Below, piece after piece: positions 37,825 to 47,962 of a stretch of DNA of 64,000 bases; position 1 is the first letter of the stretch; the number at the start of each line of letters is the position of its first letter. The notes below the pieces were generated by a model that searched no databases, had not been told where the DNA came from, and worked only from the letters and a program-made list of their open reading frames with translations. This DNA comes from Methylovorus glucosotrophus. GTDB taxonomy: Bacteria; Pseudomonadota; Gammaproteobacteria; Burkholderiales; Methylophilaceae. Both the position numbers and the translations under genes were made by a program. The stretch is from NCBI RefSeq assembly GCF_009858335.1, contig NZ_VMSE01000001.1, positions 1,302,001-1,366,000 of the forward strand, written 5' to 3'.

Positions 37825-38742
37825 ATGCAAATACATGTACTAGGCGCTGGCGCTGGCGGCGGCTTTCCGCAGTGGAACTGCAATTGTCCCAATTGTGATG
37901 GTTTGCGCAAAGGCACGATCAAAGCCAAACGTCGTACCCAATCTTCCATCTGCGTGAGTGGCGATGGCATCAACTGGGTATTGTTCAATACCTCCCCCGA
38001 TATTCTGCAGCAAATCCAGGAATTCCCGCCTTTACAGCCTGCCCGCGCGATTCGCGACAGCGGCATTGTCGGTATTGTGCTGATCGACGCCCAGATTGAC
38101 CACACCACGGGCTTGCTGATGTTGCGCGAGGGCCAGGTGAAGCGTGAAATCTGGTGTACCGACATGGTGTATCAGGATCTGACCACGGGTAATCCCTTGC
38201 TGAATATCCTGGGACATTACTGCGGCGTCAATCATCACCCCATCGCAGTGGATGGCCAAACGACCTTTGAAATCCCCGGCGCTGCCAACCTGCGCTTTAC
38301 GGCCGTCGCTCTCAAAAGCGCGGCGCCACCGTATTCACCACATCGCAACGACCCACACCCTGGTGACACCATAGGCGTGCTGATTGAAGATACCAAAACC
38401 GGCAAGAAGTGCTGGTATTCCCCCGGTCTGGGCGAGATTGAGCCGCACCTGCCACCGTTGCTGGAACAGGCCGACTGCATCATGGTGGATGGCACATTCT
38501 GGACCAACACCGAAATGATAGACATGGGCCTGATGACCAAGACAGCCCGCAGCATTGGCCACCTGCCACAGTCAGGCGAGGGCGGCATGATGGAGGCCTT
38601 GTCACCCTACAAGAAAGCGCGCAAGGTGCTGATTCATATCAACAACACCAACCCCATTCTGCGTGAAGACTCCGCCGAGCGGGCCGAGCTGGAACGTCAC
38701 GGCATTGAAGTTGCCTACGACGGTATGGATATCGTTTTATAA
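37825..38742 (+). CDS. pqqB: PQQ biosynthesis protein PqqB
   Basis: A 305-residue metallo-beta-lactamase-fold protein of PQQ synthesis, proposed to oxidise the tyrosine part of the processed precursor. It starts [21 protein letters not shown] with the paired cysteine motif CNCPNC characteristic of PqqB, followed by [10 protein letters not shown] and [13 protein letters not shown]. Length is normal. An AGAGAGAAG sequence precedes the ATG. Confidence 0.96.
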   Translation: MQIHVLGAGAGGGFPQWNCNCPNCDGLRKGTIKAKRRTQSSICVSGDGINWVLFNTSPDILQQIQEFPPLQPARAIRDSGIVGIVLIDAQIDHTTGLLMLREGQVKREIWCTDMVYQDLTTGNPLLNILGHYCGVNHHPIAVDGQTTFEIPGAANLRFTAVALKSAAPPYSPHRNDPHPGDTIGVLIEDTKTGKKCWYSPGLGEIEPHLPPLLEQADCIMVDGTFWTNTEMIDMGLMTKTARSIGHLPQSGEGGMMEALSPYKKARKVLIHINNTNPILREDSAERAELERHGIEVAYDGMDIVL

Positions 38743-38782
38743 AAACCAGGCTATAAAAATACCAAGATAGACGGAGATCATC

Positions 38783-39514
38783 ATGAGTGCACCATGGAGT
38801 CGTGAGGAGTTTGAGGAAAAGCTGCGTGAGAAGGGCAAGGGTTATCATATCTACCATCCCTTCCACGTGATGATGTATGAGGGCAAGCTCACCCGCGAGC
38901 AACTGCAATGCTGGGTAGCCAACCGCTTTTATTACCAGATTGGTATTCCGCAAAAAGACGCGGCCATCATGTCCAACTGCCCGGACAAGGAAATCCGCAA
39001 AGGCTGGATACAGCGCATTATCGATCACGATGGTGATGGCACTGCCGAAGGCGGTATTGAAGCCTGGATCAAGCTGGGCGAAGCCGTTGGCCTGACGCGC
39101 GAGGATGTGACTTCACTTCGCCTGGTGAGCCCTGGCGTGCGTTTTGCCGTGGATGCCTATATCAACTTTGCCCGTCAGCGCCCATGGCAGGAGTCGGTGT
39201 GTTCATCGCTGACCGAGCTGTTTGCGCCACACATTCACCAGCAGCGCATCAGTTCCTGGCCCAGCATGTATCCATGGGTTAAAGAAGAAGGCCTGATCTA
39301 TTTCAAGAAGCGTCTGACCGAAGCCCGCCGCGATGTGGAGCAGGGCTTGGCGGTGACGCTGGACTACTTCAGCCAGAGCCGCGAAATGCAGGAAAAGGCG
39401 CTGGATATTCTCCAATTCAAGTTGGACGTGCTGTGGGTCATTGCTGACGCCATCATGCTGGCCTCTACCGATATTAAGGTTGAAGATCGTGACTACCTCC
39501 GTCAACCCCGCTGA
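38783..39514 (+). CDS. pqqC: Pyrroloquinoline-quinone synthase PqqC
   Basis: A 243-residue cofactorless oxidase catalysing the final ring closure and oxidation of PQQ synthesis. It starts with [23 protein letters not shown], and has [19 protein letters not shown] and [11 protein letters not shown], all hallmark PqqC segments that line the active site. It is a stand-alone PqqC, not the PqqC/D fusion known from Methylobacterium extorquens, and overlaps pqqD by 26 bp. Confidence 0.96.
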   Translation: MSAPWSREEFEEKLREKGKGYHIYHPFHVMMYEGKLTREQLQCWVANRFYYQIGIPQKDAAIMSNCPDKEIRKGWIQRIIDHDGDGTAEGGIEAWIKLGEAVGLTREDVTSLRLVSPGVRFAVDAYINFARQRPWQESVCSSLTELFAPHIHQQRISSWPSMYPWVKEEGLIYFKKRLTEARRDVEQGLAVTLDYFSQSREMQEKALDILQFKLDVLWVIADAIMLASTDIKVEDRDYLRQPR

Positions 39515-39773
39515 TATTTTCAGTCTGGCCCGCCACTATCGCTTTCAGTGGGAAGAGGCGCAGCAATGCTATGTGCTGTTGTTCCCCGAAGGCATGATCA
39601 AGCTTAACGGCGGGGCCGGTGAGGTGATCAAACGGGTGGATGGTAATAAAACGGTGAGTGATATTGTTGCCGAACTGCAGCAAGCCTTCCCGGATGCACC
39701 GGATATTGAATCTGACATTCTCGCCATGCTCCAGCTGGCGCTTGAAAAAGCCTGGCTGGAAAAACGCAACTAA
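39489..39773 (+). CDS. pqqD: PQQ peptide chaperone PqqD
   Basis: A 94-residue small winged-helix protein that binds PqqA and presents it to PqqE. Core features are [25 protein letters not shown], the [19 protein letters not shown] segment and a helical C-terminus. I start it at the GTG at 39489, inside the pqqC end, preceded by AAGGTTGAAG; the frame is open further upstream but those residues are not PqqD-like. The 26-bp overlap indicates translational coupling with pqqC. Confidence 0.9.
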   Translation: MTTSVNPADIFSLARHYRFQWEEAQQCYVLLFPEGMIKLNGGAGEVIKRVDGNKTVSDIVAELQQAFPDAPDIESDILAMLQLALEKAWLEKRN

Positions 39774-39821
39774 TGTTTAAAAACTCAAGGTTGCAAAACT
39801 AAGGTTGCAAGGAGCGTTATC

Positions 39822-41009
39822 ATGACTACTACAGGCAATAACGGCGTCGCCGCATCCAAAACCAATACCCAGCCCCTGTGGCTGCTGGCTGAAGTCACTT
39901 ATCGCTGCCCGCTGCATTGCGCGTTTTGCTATAACCCGACCGACTACGACAAGCATACCCAGAATGAGCTGACCACCGAACAGTGGATACAGGCGCTGCG
40001 CGATGCCCGCAAAATGGGGGCGCTGCAACTGGGTATCTCTGGTGGGGAGCCGCTGTTGCGCGATGATATTGAAGACATTGTGCGCGAGGCGCGCCAGCTG
40101 GGCTATTACAGCAACCTGATCACCTCAGGCGTGGGCCTTACGGAAAAACGCATACAGGAATTCAAAGAGGGCGGGCTGGACCATATCCAGCTCTCCATGC
40201 ATGACATCACCGAAGAGATCAACAACTTCATCACCAATACCAAAACCTTTGAGCTGAAGAAAAAGGTGGCGGCCATGATCAAGGGCCATGGCTACCCCAT
40301 GGTGCTGAATGTGGTGATCCATCGCTACAACATCGGGCACATCAAAGAGATTCTGGAGATGGCTGAAGCGCTGGGCGCGGATTATGTCGAGCTGGCCAAT
40401 ACGCAGTACTATGGCTGGTCGCTGATCAACCGCAGCCAGCTGATGCCAACCAAGGAACAGATTGATCATGCCGAGATGATCACCAATGAGTTCCGCCAGA
40501 AGGTCGGCAACAAGATGAAGATTTTCTTCGTGGTGCCGGATTACTTCTCGGATCGCCCCAAGAAATGCATGAATGGCTGGGGCGAGGTATTCATGATCGT
40601 AACTGCCAATGGCGATGTGCTGCCTTGCCATTCGGCCCGCGTATTGCCCGGCATGGCATTCCCCAATGTGCGCGAACATGGCCTGGAATGGGCATGGAAA
40701 GAGTCGCCGGCATTTAATAAATACCGTGGCGATGACTGGATGAAAGAGCCATGCCGCAGTTGCCCGGAAAAAGAGAAGGATCTGGGCGGCTGTCGCTGTC
40801 AGGCCTTCCTGCTGTCAGGCGATGCAGAGAGCGCTGACCCGGTATGTACGCTATCGCCCAATCACCATCTGATTGAAAAGGCGATTGAGGATGCCAAGAA
40901 CCCGCAATTGCAGGCGCAGCCGATAGTCTTCCGCAATGATAAAAACTCGCGGCGTATTGCCGCTGGCGAAGCCCCCGAACTGGTCAAGGAGTTTCATGCC
41001 TTGCCATAA
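39822..41009 (+). CDS. pqqE: PqqA peptide cyclase PqqE (radical SAM/SPASM)
   Basis: A 395-residue radical SAM enzyme that joins the Glu and Tyr side chains of PqqA. The radical SAM cluster motif is C29-x3-C33-x2-C36 (CPLHCAFC), followed by GISGGEPLLRDDI. The SPASM domain near the C-terminus has CRSCPEKEKDLGGCRC and DPVC for auxiliary iron-sulfur clusters. It is the last gene of the operon and is followed by a terminator; no pqqF-like protease is adjacent. Confidence 0.97.
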   Translation: MTTTGNNGVAASKTNTQPLWLLAEVTYRCPLHCAFCYNPTDYDKHTQNELTTEQWIQALRDARKMGALQLGISGGEPLLRDDIEDIVREARQLGYYSNLITSGVGLTEKRIQEFKEGGLDHIQLSMHDITEEINNFITNTKTFELKKKVAAMIKGHGYPMVLNVVIHRYNIGHIKEILEMAEALGADYVELANTQYYGWSLINRSQLMPTKEQIDHAEMITNEFRQKVGNKMKIFFVVPDYFSDRPKKCMNGWGEVFMIVTANGDVLPCHSARVLPGMAFPNVREHGLEWAWKESPAFNKYRGDDWMKEPCRSCPEKEKDLGGCRCQAFLLSGDAESADPVCTLSPNHHLIEKAIEDAKNPQLQAQPIVFRNDKNSRRIAAGEAPELVKEFHALP

Positions 41010-41060
41010 CACCATGGCGATGAGCGGTTGATCATCACCCGGGGCAGCATAGTCAGTCAG

Positions 41061-41091
41061 AAAAGCGCGTTGCTCCCCAACGCGCTTTTTT
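41061..41091 (+). terminator. Rho-independent terminator of the pqq operon
   Basis: An 11-bp perfect hairpin (AAAAGCGCGTT, loop GCTCCCC, AACGCGCTTTT) followed by T residues lies 51 bp after pqqE. Confidence 0.93.
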
Positions 41092-41135
41092 GTGCGCCAT
41101 TTTTTGTGCCTCATTGATGCCATACACCTCCTATA

Positions 41136-42350
41136 ATGACCCACATGCATAAAGCCTCCGCTCTTACCTTGTCTTTCCTGCTGGCTGGCCTGGCTGCGCT
41201 GGCGCCATTCACCATTGATACCTACCTGCCGGCATTTCATACGCTGGCGCAGGATTTTCATACCGACAATCTGGCCATCCAGCAGAGTCTGACGGCCTAT
41301 TTGTTGCCGTATGCCTTGATGACGCTCTGGCATGGCGCGATATCAGATGCGATTGGCCGCTTGCGGACGATTTATATCGGGCTGGGCATCTTCACGCTGG
41401 CATCCATCGGCTGTGCGTTTGCCACTAACGTGGAAACCCTGTGGTTCTTCCGGGTGATACAAGGGCTATCCGCAGGCGCGGGCAATGTGGTGGCACGCGC
41501 CATGGTGCGCGATCTGTTTGAAGGCGTGATGGCGCAGCGGGTGATGGCGCAATTGCAGATGATGTTTGGCCTGGCACCTGCGATAGCGCCCATCATGGGC
41601 GGCTGGCTGCTGGGCATTCATTGGCAGGCCATTTTTGTGTTTCTGGCTTTGTATGCGGGGCTCGCCATGCTGTGCGTACAACGCTGGCTACCGGAAACCA
41701 TGCCGCCCGAAAAGCGCCGGCCACTCTCTGCGCGGGCAGTTTGGCAGGGCTATGCCCAGGTTTTTGGCGACAGGGAATATCTGAAACTGGTCGTCGCCGT
41801 GGGCGCCAATTTTGCGGGGTTTTTTGTGTATGTGCTGGCGGCACCGGTATTTCTGGTTGAGCACCTTGGCCTGGGTCCGCAGCAGTTTGGCTGGATGTTC
41901 ATCCCAACGGTTTGCGGCATGATGCTGGGTTCTTATCTGGCCCGCCACAGCGCTGGTCGTTACAGTGCGCACCGCATCATTCGTCTGGGCTATGGCTGGA
42001 TGGCGATGGCCGCCATATTGAATCTGCTGGTGTGCTGGTTGCTGCCACCGCAGCCCTTATGGAACATTGCTCCCATCGTGCTCTACAACATAGGCTCAGC
42101 GCTGGTGCTGCCCAACCTGTCGATTGCCGCCTTGGACCGCATGCCAAAACTGCGCGGCACCGCTTCGTCTGGCCAGGCATTCATGCAGATGGTGCTGGCA
42201 ACCGTCTCTGCTGGCTTGCTGATTCCCTTGCTGTGGCATCATCCTGCGGGATTGGCCTTGGGTATGGCGGGGTATCTTTTGCTCGGGTTTCTGGCTACGC
42301 GCGCCAGCCTAGTGTGGCAGCCAATCAAGCCTGCAAGCCAGGACAAGTAG
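41136..42350 (+). CDS. Bcr/CflA-family MFS drug exporter
   Basis: A 404-residue membrane protein with about twelve spans. The first span ends in the APFTIDTYLPAFHTLAQDF signature of Bcr/CflA exporters, and the loop 2-3 motif GAISDAIGRLRTI is the MFS motif A. Such proteins export drugs or small metabolites by proton antiport; the substrate here is unknown. Start at 41136 is preceded by CTCCTATA; a second ATG nine bases on is possible. It stands alone between the pqq terminator and the convergent recQ. Confidence 0.88.
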   Translation: MTHMHKASALTLSFLLAGLAALAPFTIDTYLPAFHTLAQDFHTDNLAIQQSLTAYLLPYALMTLWHGAISDAIGRLRTIYIGLGIFTLASIGCAFATNVETLWFFRVIQGLSAGAGNVVARAMVRDLFEGVMAQRVMAQLQMMFGLAPAIAPIMGGWLLGIHWQAIFVFLALYAGLAMLCVQRWLPETMPPEKRRPLSARAVWQGYAQVFGDREYLKLVVAVGANFAGFFVYVLAAPVFLVEHLGLGPQQFGWMFIPTVCGMMLGSYLARHSAGRYSAHRIIRLGYGWMAMAAILNLLVCWLLPPQPLWNIAPIVLYNIGSALVLPNLSIAALDRMPKLRGTASSGQAFMQMVLATVSAGLLIPLLWHHPAGLALGMAGYLLLGFLATRASLVWQPIKPASQDK

Positions 42351-42427
42351 CTTCCGTCCTGAGTGTTTGTTAATCCCGCTTGATTTAGCGGCTTGCATCG
42401 CACTTGAGAACAGGCGCGAAAAGATAG

Positions 42428-44257
42428 TCAGGCGTGGTCTTCCAGCACTTTCAGGAAATCATCCCCGTAGCGTGCCAGCTTGGCTTGTCCCACGCCGCCT
42501 ATCTGGCCCAGTTCGGTCAGGCTCTGCGGTTTGCGGTTAAGGATTTCCAGCAAGGTGCTGTCATGGAAAATGACATAAGGTGGTACGCCTTGCTCCTTGG
42601 CGAGTTCCATGCGCTTGGCGCGCAGCGCTTGCCATAAGGGATCATCCTGCGCACCCGCAAAGGCTTCTTTGGCGCGTGAGCTGCGCTCGGCCTTGCTCAT
42701 GCGGTTGCCTGCAGGCGTCGGGTCCTGACGTTGCCATACTTCGCACTCACCGCGCAATACGGGTCGCGCTGCCTCGGTCAGGCGCAAGCCACCATAGGCC
42801 GCGATATCGACTTCAAGCAAACCGCTGGCGGCCAGCTGCCGGAATACGCTGCTCCATTGCGCCACGCTGTATTGCTTGCCTATGCCAAAGGTGCTGACTT
42901 GCTGATGGTTGAACTTCTCCACTTGCGGCGTTACTTTGCCGATCAGGATATCAATCAGATGCCCCGTGCCAAAGCGCTGTCCGGTGCGATACACGCAGGA
43001 AAGCGCCATGCGCGCAGCTTCGGTGGCATTCCAGGTATCCGGCGGTGTCAGGCAATTGTCGCACTGGGCGCAATCGCCAGGGTGCGCTTCGCCAAAGTAG
43101 CGCAATATGCCCTGGTGGCGACAGCCGGTGGCTTCGCAAAAGCCGAGCAGGGCATCCAGTTTCTGCCGTTCGACGCGCTTGCGCTCTTCCGGCGCATCGC
43201 CCGAGTCCAGCATCTGCCGCATGGAAACCACATCGCCCAGTCCATAGGCCATCCAGGCATTGGCTTGCAGGCCATCGCGCCCGGCGCGGCCGGTTTCCTG
43301 ATAATAGCTTTCCATGCTTTTCGGCAGGTCCAGATGCGCCACGAAGCGCACATTGGGTTTGTCTATGCCCATGCCAAAGGCGATGGTCGCCACCATGATG
43401 ATGCCTTCTTCGCGCAGGAACTGGCGTTGATGCTTTTCTCGCGTCGCGGCATCGAGTCCAGCATGGTAAGGCAGGGCATTCCAGCCGCGGCTTTGCAGCC
43501 AGGCGGCGGTTTCATCCACCTTGCGCCGCGACAGGCAGTAGACAATGCCAGCGTCGTTGGGGTGCTCGGTTTCAAGGAATTGCTCCAGCTGCTGGCGCGC
43601 ATTGTTTTTCAGCACGATGCGATAGCGAATATTCGGCCGGTCAAAGCTGGAGATGAACTGGCGGGCATGCTCGAGGTTAAGCCGCTCGATGATTTCGGCG
43701 CGGGTAGGGGCGTCCGCTGTGGCGGTGAGCGCTACCCGTGGCACATCGGGGAATCGCTCATGCAATATCGTGAGCTGACGGTATTCCGGACGGAAATCAT
43801 GCCCCCATTGCGATACGCAATGCGCTTCATCAATGGCAAACAGCGCAAGGCCGATGTGCGCCTGCACTTCGTCGAGTAATGACAGAAAGCTGCCCAGCAT
43901 CAGGCGCTCCGGCGCTACGTACAGAATCTTGATGTCACCGGAAAGGATGCGTTGCTGCAATTGATAGGCTTCATCCGCCTGCAGGCTGGAGTTGAGGAAA
44001 GCGGCCTCCACGCCAAGTTGCTGCAATGCCTCGACCTGATTCTGCATGAGGGCGATCAGGGGCGAGACGACAATCGCCAGGCCTGGGCGCAGTAGCGCTG
44101 GAATCTGATAACACAGCGACTTGCCGCCACCTGTGGGCATCAATACCAGCGCATCGCCACCTTGTGCCAGATGTTCAACGACGTCTTGCTGGGGGCCTCG
44201 GAACTGGTTGTAGCCGAAGATGCTTTCCAGTACCTCTTGGGCGTTTTGATGGCTCAT
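42428..44257 (-). CDS. recQ: ATP-dependent DNA helicase RecQ
   Basis: A 609-residue SF2 helicase acting in recombination and fork repair. Walker A is [11 protein letters not shown] (41-51), the DEAH box is at 143-146 followed by the aromatic-rich loop [13 protein letters not shown], and motif VI is [10 protein letters not shown]. The RecQ C-terminal zinc site has CEATGC and CAQCDNC, and an HRDC domain (about 530-605) ends the protein. Length is that of E. coli RecQ. Confidence 0.96.
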   Translation of the reverse strand: MSHQNAQEVLESIFGYNQFRGPQQDVVEHLAQGGDALVLMPTGGGKSLCYQIPALLRPGLAIVVSPLIALMQNQVEALQQLGVEAAFLNSSLQADEAYQLQQRILSGDIKILYVAPERLMLGSFLSLLDEVQAHIGLALFAIDEAHCVSQWGHDFRPEYRQLTILHERFPDVPRVALTATADAPTRAEIIERLNLEHARQFISSFDRPNIRYRIVLKNNARQQLEQFLETEHPNDAGIVYCLSRRKVDETAAWLQSRGWNALPYHAGLDAATREKHQRQFLREEGIIMVATIAFGMGIDKPNVRFVAHLDLPKSMESYYQETGRAGRDGLQANAWMAYGLGDVVSMRQMLDSGDAPEERKRVERQKLDALLGFCEATGCRHQGILRYFGEAHPGDCAQCDNCLTPPDTWNATEAARMALSCVYRTGQRFGTGHLIDILIGKVTPQVEKFNHQQVSTFGIGKQYSVAQWSSVFRQLAASGLLEVDIAAYGGLRLTEAARPVLRGECEVWQRQDPTPAGNRMSKAERSSRAKEAFAGAQDDPLWQALRAKRMELAKEQGVPPYVIFHDSTLLEILNRKPQSLTELGQIGGVGQAKLARYGDDFLKVLEDHA

Positions 44258-44360
44258 GTGGGCGCTATCTGTGATGTGGCGGGCGTCATGCGCAAGCGGG
44301 TAAGCGGTGAGGGCTTATGCAGCGCTGACACGCTCACTCTTGCCCAAGGTCTTCTGCCAA

Positions 44361-44396
44361 AAGCAAAAGCCCCAACAGGGGCTTGGCTTTTTTTGG
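44361..44396 (-). terminator. Rho-independent terminator of the ferredoxin gene
   Basis: Read on the minus strand, AAGCCCC-TGTT-GGGGCTT is followed by TTGCTTTT. It lies 37-72 bp beyond the stop of the ferredoxin gene and ahead of recQ. The plus-strand side also carries seven T, so it may act in both directions. Confidence 0.85.
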
Positions 44397-44432
44397 CCAT
44401 GACGGGCAAGGCCTGGGACATCCGGGCTAAAA

Positions 44433-44756
44433 CTATTCGACCAGCAGATCGCGCTTGCCAGCTTTGCCGTTATTGCTGTCAGCGTCAGGCAGTGGATCCT
44501 TGCGGCCGGTAATGGTGGGCCAGATAGCAGACAGACGTGCATTCAGGGCAATGAATTCCTGCTGGTCAGCAGGCACATCATCTTCTGCGTAAATTGCTTC
44601 AGCAGGACACTCGGCAACACACAGGGTGCAATCAATGCATTCGTCAGGGTTGATTGCCAGAAAGTTGGGGCCTTCTACAAAGCAATCGACCGGGCAAACA
44701 TCCACGCAGTCGGTGTATTTGCATTGAATACAATTTTCAGTGACAACATAAGCCAT
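44433..44756 (-). CDS. fdxA: Seven-iron ferredoxin FdxA
   Basis: A 107-residue ferredoxin of the Azotobacter FdI type with one [3Fe-4S] and one [4Fe-4S] cluster. Cysteines C9, C12, C17, C21 and C25 lie in the first motif region, and C40, C43, C46 and C50 in the second ([12 protein letters not shown]). The C-terminal half is the usual ~50-residue extension of this family. The sequence opens [19 protein letters not shown]. Electron partner unknown; it is a single-gene unit with its own terminator. Confidence 0.93.
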   Translation of the reverse strand: MAYVVTENCIQCKYTDCVDVCPVDCFVEGPNFLAINPDECIDCTLCVAECPAEAIYAEDDVPADQQEFIALNARLSAIWPTITGRKDPLPDADSNNGKAGKRDLLVE

Positions 44757-44799
44757 TCAAACAATCCTCTCAAAATCCCGGCGCTTTTAGACAGACGCC

Positions 44800-44805
44800 A
44801 TTATA
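44800..44805 (-). promoter_or_regulatory. Possible -10 element of the ferredoxin gene
   Basis: On the minus strand a perfect TATAAT lies about 44 bp before the fdxA start, in an AT-rich stretch. No convincing -35 hexamer stands at the right distance, so this is only a candidate. Confidence 0.3.
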
Positions 44806-44867
44806 GTCGATATAAAACGTTATTTTTATTGATAATGCTGATAAGGCAATTCCAGTGAATCGATAAG

Positions 44868-46166
44868 CTAGCCGGTGATCATGCCGGCGCCGACCGTGTT
44901 ATTGGTCGACTCATCAATCACGATAAAGGCCCCGGTAGCGCGATTGCGGCTATAGGGATCCACCATCAGTGGCTGTGCCAGGCGGAAGCTGATGCGTGCG
45001 ATATCGTTCATGGCCAGCCCCTGGGTTGGCAACTCTTCCAGAGTGTTCACATCCACCTTGTAGGCGATCTCGCCGACCTTGGCCTTGGATTCGCGCGTGG
45101 TGTGGCGAATGATATAGGTGCGGGCAGCCGAGAGCGGGGTTTCCGACAGCCAGCAGACAAAGGCGTCAATCTGCTTGACCGGCTCAGGTGCTGCGCCAGT
45201 TTTTACGATCATGTCACCGCGGGAAATATCAATTTCATCTTCCAGCAGCAGGGTCACGGATTGCTCTGTAATGGCGGTTGGCAGCTGCTCTACACCCAGC
45301 TGAATCGCTTTTACTGTAGACGTCTGACCGGAAGGCAGGGCGGTGACGGCATCGCCTACGGCAATTTCACCGGATTCAACTTTGCCCATGAAGCCGCGGA
45401 AGTCATGCAGTTCCGGATCATCAGAAGCATGTGGGCGGCAGACAAACTGCACAGGGAAGCGGAAATCTTCTGATTGTTCCGAATGCGCAGCAGGCACGGA
45501 TTCGAGCAAGTCGATCAGGGTAGGGCCGGTATACCAGTCCAGACCTTCGCCACGGTCCACAATCATGTCGCCATTGAGCGCAGAAAGTGGGATGAAGGTG
45601 ATGTCGTGCCCGGCGCGTTGCAGGCCGATCTGCTCGGCAAATGCCAGATAATCGGCGCGGATACGGTCAAACACGGCCTGATCATAATCCACCAGATCCA
45701 TTTTGTTCACCGCGACCACGATGTGCGGAATGCCGACCAGATGGGCCAGGTAAGAGTGGCGACGGGTTTGCGTCAGCACGCCTTTGCGGGCATCGATCAG
45801 GATGATGGCAAGATTGGCGGTAGAAGCAGCGGTCACCATATTGCGGGTGTACTGTTCATGACCGGGGGCATCGGCAATGATGTATTTACGGGTGCCGGTG
45901 CTGAAGTAGCGGTAGGCCACGTCAATGGTAATGCCTTGCTCGCGCTCAGCTTGCAGGCCGTCGGTCAGCAGCGAAAGGTCAACCGCGCCCATGCCACGTT
46001 TCTTCGAGGTTTTTTCCATCTGGGTCAGCGTGTCGGCCAGGATGGTTTTGGTGTCGAACAGCAGGCGTCCAATGAGGGTGCTTTTGCCGTCATCTACACT
46101 GCCGCATGTCATGAAGCGCAGCAAGGAGTCGTTATGTTGTGGTGTTGTCATGATGTCTACCGTCAT
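44868..46166 (-). CDS. cysN: Sulfate adenylyltransferase subunit 1 (GTPase)
   Basis: A 432-residue EF-Tu-like GTPase that drives ATP sulfurylase. G1 is GSVDDGKST (22-30), G3 DAPGHEQYTRNM and G4 NKMDLVDYD. The length stops after the beta-barrel domains, and there is no C-terminal APS kinase (CysC) domain as in NodQ-type fusions. It follows cysD (46239-47174), separated by 72 bp. A second ATG at 46151 (MTTPQHND) could be the true start, since neither has a strong ribosome-binding site. Confidence 0.93.
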   Translation of the reverse strand: MTVDIMTTPQHNDSLLRFMTCGSVDDGKSTLIGRLLFDTKTILADTLTQMEKTSKKRGMGAVDLSLLTDGLQAEREQGITIDVAYRYFSTGTRKYIIADAPGHEQYTRNMVTAASTANLAIILIDARKGVLTQTRRHSYLAHLVGIPHIVVAVNKMDLVDYDQAVFDRIRADYLAFAEQIGLQRAGHDITFIPLSALNGDMIVDRGEGLDWYTGPTLIDLLESVPAAHSEQSEDFRFPVQFVCRPHASDDPELHDFRGFMGKVESGEIAVGDAVTALPSGQTSTVKAIQLGVEQLPTAITEQSVTLLLEDEIDISRGDMIVKTGAAPEPVKQIDAFVCWLSETPLSAARTYIIRHTTRESKAKVGEIAYKVDVNTLEELPTQGLAMNDIARISFRLAQPLMVDPYSRNRATGAFIVIDESTNNTVGAGMITG

Positions 46167-46238
46167 TAATTCAGTGATCCGCTAACCAGCCCATATCGGG
46201 GCAGTCTCTTGGGAATAGCGCAGGCTATTACCGCCAGC

Positions 46239-47174
46239 CTAGAAGTAACCTTCCTTTTTGCGCTGCTCCATCGAGGCATCCGATGTCTGGTCATCCAGGC
46301 GGGTGGCGCCGCGCTCGGTGATCGTGGTGGTGGCGGTTTCCAGCACAATCTTGGAAACGTCGTCAGCATCACTGATCACGGGGGCCGTGCAGGTAATGTC
46401 GCCCACGGTTCTGAAACGCACCTGCATGTTGATCACTTCTTCGCCAGCCTTGGGCTGGTTGATGACGTCGCCCGTGGTCAATGGCACATTGACCGGGAAA
46501 ATGGAGCCATTGCGCATGACCACGTCACGCTGATGCGCAAAGTAGATGCTGGGCAGCTGCAGTTGCTCGCGTTCGATGTATTGCCAAACGTCCATTTCGG
46601 TCCAGTTTGAAATGGGGAAGGCGCGGATGTTTTCACCCTTGTGACTGCGGGCGTTGTACAGATTCCACAATTCGGGACGCTGGTTTTTGGGGTCCCATTG
46701 GCCGAACTCATCACGGAAACTCATGATGCGTTCCTTGGCACGCGCTTTTTCCTCGTCGCGACGGGCGCCGCCGATGCAGCAATCAAACCCGAACTCTTCG
46801 ATGGCTTCCAGCAGCGTCACCGATTGATGCTTGTTGCGGGATTCATCTTCCGATTTCAGCACCACGGTGCCGCGCTTCATGGAGTCTTCCACCGAGCGGA
46901 CGATCAGGCGTTCGCCCAGTTCGGCAGCGCGCTGGTCACGGAAATTGATGACTTCCGGGTAATTGTGGCCAGTATCAATATGCATGAGCGGGAAAGGGAA
47001 GCGACCTGGGCGGAAGGCTTTTTCGGCCAGGCGCAAAATGCACAGCGAATCCTTGCCGCCGGAGAACAACAGCACCGGGTTGGAGCATTGCCCGGCAACT
47101 TCGCGCAGGATATGAATGGCTTCGGATTCCAGCCAGTCCAGATGACTCAGGGTTTTCTTGTTCAAGTTTGACAT
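46239..47174 (-). CDS. cysD: Sulfate adenylyltransferase subunit 2
   Basis: A 311-residue PP-loop enzyme forming adenosine 5'-phosphosulfate (APS) from sulfate and ATP with CysN. The start at 47174 gives the usual N-terminus (SNLNKKTLSHLDWLESEAIH); upstream in-frame codons run into cysH. The PP-loop is LLFSGGKDS, with GGARRDEEKARAKER and the C-terminal ERGATRLDD as in CysD. It is 17 bp downstream of cysH. Confidence 0.95.
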   Translation of the reverse strand: MSNLNKKTLSHLDWLESEAIHILREVAGQCSNPVLLFSGGKDSLCILRLAEKAFRPGRFPFPLMHIDTGHNYPEVINFRDQRAAELGERLIVRSVEDSMKRGTVVLKSEDESRNKHQSVTLLEAIEEFGFDCCIGGARRDEEKARAKERIMSFRDEFGQWDPKNQRPELWNLYNARSHKGENIRAFPISNWTEMDVWQYIEREQLQLPSIYFAHQRDVVMRNGSIFPVNVPLTTGDVINQPKAGEEVINMQVRFRTVGDITCTAPVISDADDVSKIVLETATTTITERGATRLDDQTSDASMEQRKKEGYF

Positions 47175-47191
47175 AGTAGTTTCAGTAAGAA

Positions 47192-47962
47192 TTATTTCTT
47201 GACGTGCAGGCCGCATTCCTTGGAGGTCGGGTCTTCCCACCACCAGCGGCCAGCGCGGACATCTTCACCCAGGGCAACCGAGCGCGTGCAGGGCGCGCAA
47301 CCGATGCTGGGATAAAACTGGTCATGCAGCTTGTTATAAGGCACCTCATGCAGGCGGATATAGGCCCACACTTCTTTTTCGGTCCAGTCGGTCAGCGGAT
47401 TGAATTTTTCCAGCTTGTTGCCGGCATCAAATTCACGCATTGGCAGATCGGTGCGGGTGGCGGATTGCTGCGCACGCATGCCGGTGATCCATGCTTTTTT
47501 GCCTTGCAGCGCGCGGCCCAGCGGCTCCACTTTGCGCATATGGCAGCAGGCTTTGCGCAGCTCGATGGATTCGTAAAAGGCATTCATGCCATTGGTTTGC
47601 ACGTAACGCTCTACGGTTTCAAAACGCGGAAACAGGATCCTGAGCCGGGTGGCGTAAGTGCTTTCCACTTCGGCAATCAGGTCATAGGTTTCAACCGGCA
47701 GGCGGCCGGTATCCAGCGAGAAAATCTCGATAGGCAAATGCTCGCGCAGAATGATGTCGGTCAACACCATGTCTTCGGCGCCCATGCTGTTGGCAAACGT
47801 GACTTCGTGCTGGTCACCAAACTCGGCCACGATCTGCTGCAGTTGGCCAAGCAGTGCGGCACGCTTGGCAGCTACTGTGGCAGTCAGCTCATCGGTCAAT
47901 GCAGGGCGAGTGGCGGGGTTGCTGGCCGCGACGCGCAGCACGGAAAACTCACCGCCGCTCAT
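47192..47962 (-). CDS. cysH: Adenylylsulfate (APS) reductase, iron-sulfur type
   Basis: A 256-residue thioredoxin-dependent reductase. It contains the paired cysteines KACCHMRK and GCAPCTRS that bind a [4Fe-4S] cluster in APS reductases; enterobacterial PAPS reductases lack them. The C-terminal ECGLHVKK carries the catalytic cysteine. With cysD/cysN but no cysC nearby, direct reduction of APS to sulfite is the likely route. It overlaps the DUF934 gene by 4 bp. Confidence 0.93.
   Translation of the reverse strand: MSGGEFSVLRVAASNPATRPALTDELTATVAAKRAALLGQLQQIVAEFGDQHEVTFANSMGAEDMVLTDIILREHLPIEIFSLDTGRLPVETYDLIAEVESTYATRLRILFPRFETVERYVQTNGMNAFYESIELRKACCHMRKVEPLGRALQGKKAWITGMRAQQSATRTDLPMREFDAGNKLEKFNPLTDWTEKEVWAYIRLHEVPYNKLHDQFYPSIGCAPCTRSVALGEDVRAGRWWWEDPTSKECGLHVKK

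Noticed and set aside
44315..44542. 75-codon minus-strand frame overlapping the fdxA end
   Set aside because: It would run through the fdxA terminator and has no ribosome-binding site or family resemblance.
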